Assembly: GCA_900314995.1 (NCBI GenBank)
Contig: OMXK01000015.1
Location: forward strand, 1-64,000
Reading direction: 5' to 3'
DNA: 64,000 bases
Source of the DNA: an uncultured Prevotella sp.
GTDB taxonomy: Bacteria > Bacteroidota > Bacteroidia > Bacteroidales > Bacteroidaceae
Under the pieces are notes generated by a model. The model was not told the origin of the DNA and did not search any database. It saw only the letters and a list, made by a program, of their open reading frames with translations. Of this stretch, positions 59,945 to 64,000 are shown piece after piece (the first letter of the stretch is position 1; every line of letters begins with the position of its first letter). The position numbers and the translations under genes are program-made.

Positions 59945-59976
59945 TTTGGAACTTATCAATCTTTTTCCTATCTTTG
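59945..59976 (+). promoter_or_regulatory. Promoter reading toward cas9
   Basis: TTTG (59945-59948), 20 nt, TATCTTTG (59969-59976), a full match. The transcript would include the 33-codon frame at 60023 and cross the tracrRNA locus in antisense before reaching cas9. Confidence 0.75.
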
Positions 59977-60022
59977 CAGCAGAAAAAAGACACTAATATG
60001 AGTGATTAGAGATTACTACGAT

Positions 60023-60124
60023 ATGAACAACAAAGGACCAGGTTACGTTATATTTATTGACCAATCCCTGCTTTCGCGAAGATTGGATAATGTTTGGCAT
60101 GATGAGACTGCTCTGTCGAACTAA
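60023..60124 (+). CDS. Putative 33-residue peptide upstream of cas9
   Basis: A short frame beginning MNNKGPGYVIFIDQSLLSRR and ending in a charged helix-like tail (DNVWHDETALSN). It follows a good promoter after about 40 nt and stops just before the tracrRNA terminator, which lies on the other strand. The amino-acid makeup looks protein-like, but I do not recognise it; no clear ribosome site precedes it. It may be a leader peptide, a remnant of a longer gene, or chance. Confidence 0.3.
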   Translation: MNNKGPGYVIFIDQSLLSRRLDNVWHDETALSN

Positions 60125-60139
60125 AGGCCAATCATATAT

Positions 60140-60170
60140 AAAAAGAAACTCCCACGGCAGTCGCGGGAGT
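60140..60170 (-). terminator. Intrinsic terminator of the tracrRNA
   Basis: Minus-strand stem ACTCCCGCG / CGTGGGAGT (60162-60170 with 60148-60156, one mismatch, 5-nt loop) followed by TTTCTTTTT. Confidence 0.75.
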
Positions 60171-60220
60171 AGAACTTCGGCTTAAAAGCCTTGTTGTGAA
60201 AAGTCTTTCACTTGTATCTG
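60140..60220 (-). ncRNA. tracrRNA candidate for the adjacent Cas9
   Basis: Read on the minus strand from about 60220: an anti-repeat (60191-60219; AGATACAAGTGAAAG then ACTTTTCACAAC) with an internal GTGAAA/TTTCAC fold, then AAGG, a nexus-like hairpin GGCTTTTAAGCC (60179-60190) and a terminator hairpin (60148-60170) followed by TTTCTTTTT. This order (anti-repeat, nexus, terminator) is the tracrRNA plan, and the anti-repeat predicts a CRISPR repeat that starts GTTGTGAAAAG, close to Bacteroidetes type II-C repeats. The RNA would be about 80 nt. The matching CRISPR array is not in the window. Confidence 0.75.
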
Positions 60221-60224
60221 GGTG

Positions 60225-60256
60225 CAAAATTAAGAATTAAAAACGATAAGACCAAA
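60225..60256 (-). promoter_or_regulatory. tracrRNA promoter
   Basis: Minus strand TTTG (60253-60256), 20 nt, TAATTTTG (60225-60232), an exact Bacteroidetes consensus. It lies between the anti-repeat and the cas9 start. Confidence 0.75.
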
Positions 60257-60271
60257 TATTCTGCTAAGAAA

Positions 60272-63200
60272 ATGAAGGAAAAAGTTGTTGGAATCGATTT
60301 GGGAACAGGTTCGCTAGGTATACTTCTCAGGAATCTTGAACTTGGTGATAATATCATTGACCAGTTGGAATGGTTCTCTGTGACAACGTTTGACTCAGGT
60401 ACGGGCATGAGTCAGACAGGGGAATATACGCTGGCTTCAGACCGCAGGTCACATGTGCAAAGCCGACGCTTAAAGGAACACAGCAGATATAAGAGGTGGG
60501 CCACGTTGGCTCTTTTGATTGAATACGATATGTGTCCGATGAGTCCAGAATCATTAGAGAAATGGCGTGTATATGACAAGACCAGAAACTTGAAACGCGA
60601 ATATCCTCTAGACGATCTAGCCTTCAATCAATGGATTAAGATGGATTTCAATGGCGATGGCATACCAGAATATACAAGCCCGTTCCAATTAAGGCGTGAA
60701 TTGGTTGAAAAGCAACTTGACTTCTCTCAGCCTGAGAACAGATACAGACTTGGTAGGGCCATCTATCACATAGCTCTTCATCGAGGCTTCAAGAGTAGTA
60801 AGGGTGAAACATTGGCAGAATTGGAAGAAGGAAACAAGGATACCCAAATTAGCACAGACGATTTGGAAGGTGCCATGAAGAAGTCTGAGGAAAAGAAATC
60901 CAAAGATCTGACAGAATACATGGAGTTTCACCAACTGAAGACAGTCGGACAGGCATTTGCCTATTTAGAAGATGAGGGCGTAAGGATTCGCAATAGTCGT
61001 TATCAGGCTGTAAGATCCCAAAATGTTGATGAGATCAATGAATACTTTCAGTTCCAGCATGGGCTCAGTGGTTTTCAAGAATTGCACAAACGGCTGATAA
61101 GCACGAAGAAAGGGATTGGCACACTCTTCTACAAACTTCCTCTTCGCTCTCAGAAAAGCCATATTGGCAAGTGTATTTTCGAAAAGAACAAGAGACGATG
61201 CCCCATCTCACATCCTGAATATGAGAAGTACAGAGCTTGGGCTTTTATCAACAACATCCGCTATAAGGCATCTGTTGAGGATGTTTGGCAAGAATTATCT
61301 TTGGAGATTAAGAACCAACTCTATCAAGAGGTCTTCGTCTCTAAGGTAAGAAAGGACTTTAACTTTGAGGTTATCCGCAAGTTCTTGGAAAAACATCTAT
61401 GCTTAACGTTTTCAAATACAGAAAAGGCCAAGACTATCAATTACAAAGATAATACGTTGGTAGCAGGTTGTCCTGTGACAGCCCGCCTTCATAATATAGC
61501 AGATTATTTCGGCACAGACATTGAGCACTTCGAGCAGAAAGGAACGAAGACACGCGATACTCACACTAAAAGACAAGAAAGAGAGAAGCATACCGTAGTA
61601 TATCATACGATGGACTTATGGAATTTTTGCTTCGATACTGACGAGAAAGAAGATGTGACGGCCTTTGCCCATAACTCTTTAGGATGGAACGAGCAGGCTA
61701 CTGACAAGCTCTGCAAATTATGGAATGCAATGGATCAGGGCTATGCCACACTCAGTCTGAAGGCCCTCAGAAACATCAATCGCATGCTGATCTATGGTCT
61801 CAAAACCTCAGATGCTGTATTCCTAGCTAAAGTGCCCGACATTACAGGTATGTCGGAAGAGGGTGTCAAGGACTTGATTGACATTTATCTCGGAAGGGTA
61901 AAAGGGCAAGTTAACCAGGAAGTGCGGGATTGCAGAATTGTCAACACTCTGATTGCTAACTACAAATCTATGCCAGTCAGAGACCGCTTTGCAGATCATA
62001 ACTATGATTATCAATTAGGTATCGATGACAGGGAAGCCGTTGTAAAGTGCATCGTGGATAATGACAAGGACTTTTCTCTGCTTGATGCAACAGCACAGAA
62101 GGAGATGATTGATCGTGTGACGAATCTTTACCAGTCTTTCTTTGCAGATATTCATAGGGATTTCGTGAAAGCCCCACGAATAGTCGATGCCCTCAAAGAA
62201 GAACTTTGCAAGAGATATTCAGGCATAGAAGACAGCAAATGGGAAAGACTTTACCATCCTTCCATGCTTTCTGACTTCCCTCGTGACAAGGAGAATGCCA
62301 ACCATCTTGGCAGCCCAAACATCGGAGCCATTCGCAATCCTACAGTCATGCGAACATTGAATGTGCTCAGAAGTGTCATCAATAAGATGATAGACGAAGG
62401 ACTTATTGACCCTCAGGAAACCCGCCTTGTCGTAGAGACAACGAGAGTGAACAATGATATCAATAAGCGATGGGCCATTCAGAAATACAATGAGGAGCGT
62501 CGGGACGAGAACAAAGCCATCAAGGACATCCTTCAAGAGTATTATCCTGAAAAGGACATCAATGACAATGATGTTGATGCAGCACGCTATGTGTTGGAAC
62601 AGTCTGGTGAAGACCTCTATGGAGGAAACGACAGATTCCAGCATTTGATTAAGAAATATAAACTATGGCTTGAGCAGGGATGCCAATGTCTGTATACTGG
62701 GCACATCATCAGTCTCTCAAATCTTCTTAACGGTGAGATGTTCGATGCAGAACATACGGTACCGAGGAGTATCTCTTTTGACAGTTCTGACAAGAACCTG
62801 ACGATGTGTGATTCCTACTACAATCGCCATGTTAAAAAGAATATGATACCATCACAACTGCCCAACTATGAACATGATGTCGTGATAGACGGCCATACTT
62901 ATACAGCCATCAAACCCAGACTTCAAATGTGGGAAGAGAAGGTGGAACGCCTCAGCAAAAATGTAACATTCTGGAAGAATAAGGCCAAAAGAGCCCAGAC
63001 GGAAAGTTATAAGAATACCTGTATTCGCCAGAAATTGCTTTGGCTGATGGAGTTTGACTATTGGCGTAGCAAACTTGACAGGTTCAAAATGAAGACAAGT
63101 GACCTGACAGACGGCTTCAGGAATAGCCAGTTGGTGGATACAGGTATCATCACCAAGTATGCTTTGCTATATTTGAAGACCCTCTTCAAGAGTGTTGAAG

Positions 63201-64000
63201 TACAGAATGGCCAATCCACATCAGCCTTCCGCAAGATATTCGGAATACCGGAGAAGGATCGCTCCACTCATTATCACCATGCCGTAGATGCCGCCATCCT
63301 TACATTGATTCCTGCTTCGGCTCAGAGAAGCAGGATGTTGAAACTGTTTTATGAGATTGACGAGCTGAAGCGAGGTGGCCATGAGTATTCAGGACTTCAA
63401 TTCCAGTTAAACAAAGAAATTGAGAGTTGTGGTATTGGAAAAGGCGTAGCCGCTGTTGATCAGTATATTGAAGATCACGTATTGGTGAATTACCACAAGC
63501 AAGACCGTACATTGCAGGATGCCAACAACATTAGGGGTAAACTCCACGCAGAAACATTCCTGGGGGCTATCACCCAATGGAATGGAGAAGAAAAGAAGTA
63601 TGTGAAAAGAGCGGAATTGAAGTATAAGAAGTCTTCACTCGATTCTGGATTTAAAAGTTGGGAAGACTTGGAGGGTGCCATTGTCAATAAACAATTGGTG
63701 CAGATGATGAAGTCGCAGTTCCCAAAGGGCACAACATTCCAAGAGGCTTGTGAACAGGGCATCTATATGCTGAACAAGAGGGGAGAGAAGGTGAACAGAA
63801 TCCGCCATATCCGTATTGAGGTTAAAGAGAAGCATCCTTTGGCCATCAAGAAACAGACGAACCTATCTGCCAAAGATTACAAGCAGTATTACTATGCAGG
63901 TATGGGTGATCTGTATGTGACATGTGAATATCAGAATCAGCAAGAGAGGGAATTCATTGTATATAGCCTGTTCTCAATCGCAGAAAACAGGAAGCTGGGT
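60272..64000 (+). CDS. cas9: Cas9 endonuclease, type II (probably II-C), 3' end beyond the window
   Basis: One open frame of 1243 codons runs to the right edge without a stop. RuvC-I is VVGIDLGTGSLGI (Asp9). An Arg-rich bridge helix lies at 57-75 (DRRSHVQSRRLKEHSRYKR). HRGFKSSKG is a recognition-lobe motif. RuvC-II is RLVVETTRVNND (Glu722). The HNH domain reads CLYTGHIISL then FDAEHTVPRS (His828, with Glu in the usual Asp place) and KNLTMCDSYYNRHVKKN. RuvC-III is YHHAVDAAIL (His1003, Asp1006). All nuclease residues are present, so it should cut DNA guided by crRNA and tracrRNA. The end looks like the start of the PAM-interacting part. cas1, cas2 and the array would lie to the right. Confidence 0.95.
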   Translation, partial: MKEKVVGIDLGTGSLGILLRNLELGDNIIDQLEWFSVTTFDSGTGMSQTGEYTLASDRRSHVQSRRLKEHSRYKRWATLALLIEYDMCPMSPESLEKWRVYDKTRNLKREYPLDDLAFNQWIKMDFNGDGIPEYTSPFQLRRELVEKQLDFSQPENRYRLGRAIYHIALHRGFKSSKGETLAELEEGNKDTQISTDDLEGAMKKSEEKKSKDLTEYMEFHQLKTVGQAFAYLEDEGVRIRNSRYQAVRSQNVDEINEYFQFQHGLSGFQELHKRLISTKKGIGTLFYKLPLRSQKSHIGKCIFEKNKRRCPISHPEYEKYRAWAFINNIRYKASVEDVWQELSLEIKNQLYQEVFVSKVRKDFNFEVIRKFLEKHLCLTFSNTEKAKTINYKDNTLVAGCPVTARLHNIADYFGTDIEHFEQKGTKTRDTHTKRQEREKHTVVYHTMDLWNFCFDTDEKEDVTAFAHNSLGWNEQATDKLCKLWNAMDQGYATLSLKALRNINRMLIYGLKTSDAVFLAKVPDITGMSEEGVKDLIDIYLGRVKGQVNQEVRDCRIVNTLIANYKSMPVRDRFADHNYDYQLGIDDREAVVKCIVDNDKDFSLLDATAQKEMIDRVTNLYQSFFADIHRDFVKAPRIVDALKEELCKRYSGIEDSKWERLYHPSMLSDFPRDKENANHLGSPNIGAIRNPTVMRTLNVLRSVINKMIDEGLIDPQETRLVVETTRVNNDINKRWAIQKYNEERRDENKAIKDILQEYYPEKDINDNDVDAARYVLEQSGEDLYGGNDRFQHLIKKYKLWLEQGCQCLYTGHIISLSNLLNGEMFDAEHTVPRSISFDSSDKNLTMCDSYYNRHVKKNMIPSQLPNYEHDVVIDGHTYTAIKPRLQMWEEKVERLSKNVTFWKNKAKRAQTESYKNTCIRQKLLWLMEFDYWRSKLDRFKMKTSDLTDGFRNSQLVDTGIITKYALLYLKTLFKSVEVQNGQSTSAFRKIFGIPEKDRSTHYHHAVDAAILTLIPASAQRSRMLKLFYEIDELKRGGHEYSGLQFQLNKEIESCGIGKGVAAVDQYIEDHVLVNYHKQDRTLQDANNIRGKLHAETFLGAITQWNGEEKKYVKRAELKYKKSSLDSGFKSWEDLEGAIVNKQLVQMMKSQFPKGTTFQEACEQGIYMLNKRGEKVNRIRHIRIEVKEKHPLAIKKQTNLSAKDYKQYYYAGMGDLYVTCEYQNQQEREFIVYSLFSIAENRKLG

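Noticed and set aside
60193..60239. A single leftover CRISPR repeat on the plus strand
   Set aside because: Only one copy, and on the minus strand it has its own promoter, nexus hairpin and terminator, which fits a tracrRNA anti-repeat better.
1..64000. tRNA or rRNA genes
   Set aside because: No cloverleaf with conserved T-loop or rRNA-like stretch was noticed on either strand; a dedicated tRNA scan was not possible.

Overview
The window reads as chromosomal DNA of a Bacteroidales bacterium, most likely Prevotellaceae (Prevotella or a close relative). Evidence: recurrent Bacteroidetes-type promoters (TTTG, about 20 nt, TAnnTTTG), few Shine-Dalgarno sequences, and lineage-typical genes such as a type IX secretion plug-domain protein, an HU-CCDC81/SPOR protein, a class III fructose bisphosphatase, a propeller/Y_Y_Y/AraC one-component regulator, DUF4494, DUF4738 and DUF3784. 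The genus assignment is inference. I saw no rRNA or tRNA genes, no complete insertion sequence and no CRISPR array.

Layout. 1-2.1 kb: the end of a YgjP-type metallopeptidase, a cobalamin riboswitch carrying an inserted hairpin element, a flavodoxin-like gene, a 28-residue membrane peptide and a methyltransferase. 2.5-6.8 kb: a truncated small gene, an AraC regulator and three enzyme genes, ending in an acyltransferase pseudogene. 6.9-15.0 kb: a minus-strand run serS, fused NfnAB-like oxidoreductase, ttcA, PD40 protein, nucleoside phosphorylase, DUF3784, mnmE. 15.2-15.7 kb: rpmA and an rplU that is broken in this sequence. 16.2-18.5 kb: an AmmeMemoRadiSam B-A fusion and its radical SAM partner. 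18.6-22.9 kb: a secreted GH13 enzyme divergent from a membrane-spanning regulator. 22.9-34.8 kb: a twelve-gene minus-strand run covering purU, hisH-A-F-IE, ftsE, lysC, lysA, two glycosyltransferases, fbp and a T9SS plug-domain protein. 34.9-44.6 kb: FHA and HU/SPOR proteins, rfbC, ugd, a lipoprotein, nudC, a 5'-nucleotidase, a short DnaJ-like protein, dinB and kdsB. 44.7-49.6 kb: MORN-repeat protein, YhcH-like protein, glgB with a basic tail, and a DUF6057-like membrane protein. 49.6-59.1 kb: tandem acyl-CoA ligases, a LolC/E-type permease, an aminotransferase, a pseudokinase, DUF4494, a YggS-type protein and an EFR1 ferredoxin.

59.1-64.0 kb is the accessory part. After about 1.1 kb of AT-rich, repeat-dense DNA comes a type II CRISPR effector gene (cas9, probably II-C), open at the right window edge with 1243 codons visible and all nuclease motifs present. 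A tracrRNA candidate lies just upstream on the opposite strand, with its own promoter, an anti-repeat, a nexus-like hairpin and an intrinsic terminator. Upstream of it are two arrays of 11-bp repeats facing each other across 242 bp that hold several inverted repeats and an 18-bp palindrome. Those arrays are not explained by any gene here and are the least described structure in the window. cas1, cas2 and the CRISPR array, if present, must lie to the right.

Other points for follow-up: the roughly 52-nt frameshifting deletion in rplU, the palindromic insertion in the B12 riboswitch, the membrane-anchored pseudokinase, paired 25-bp operator-like palindromes on the acyl-CoA ligase promoter, and a probable small RNA near 15.9-16.0 kb.
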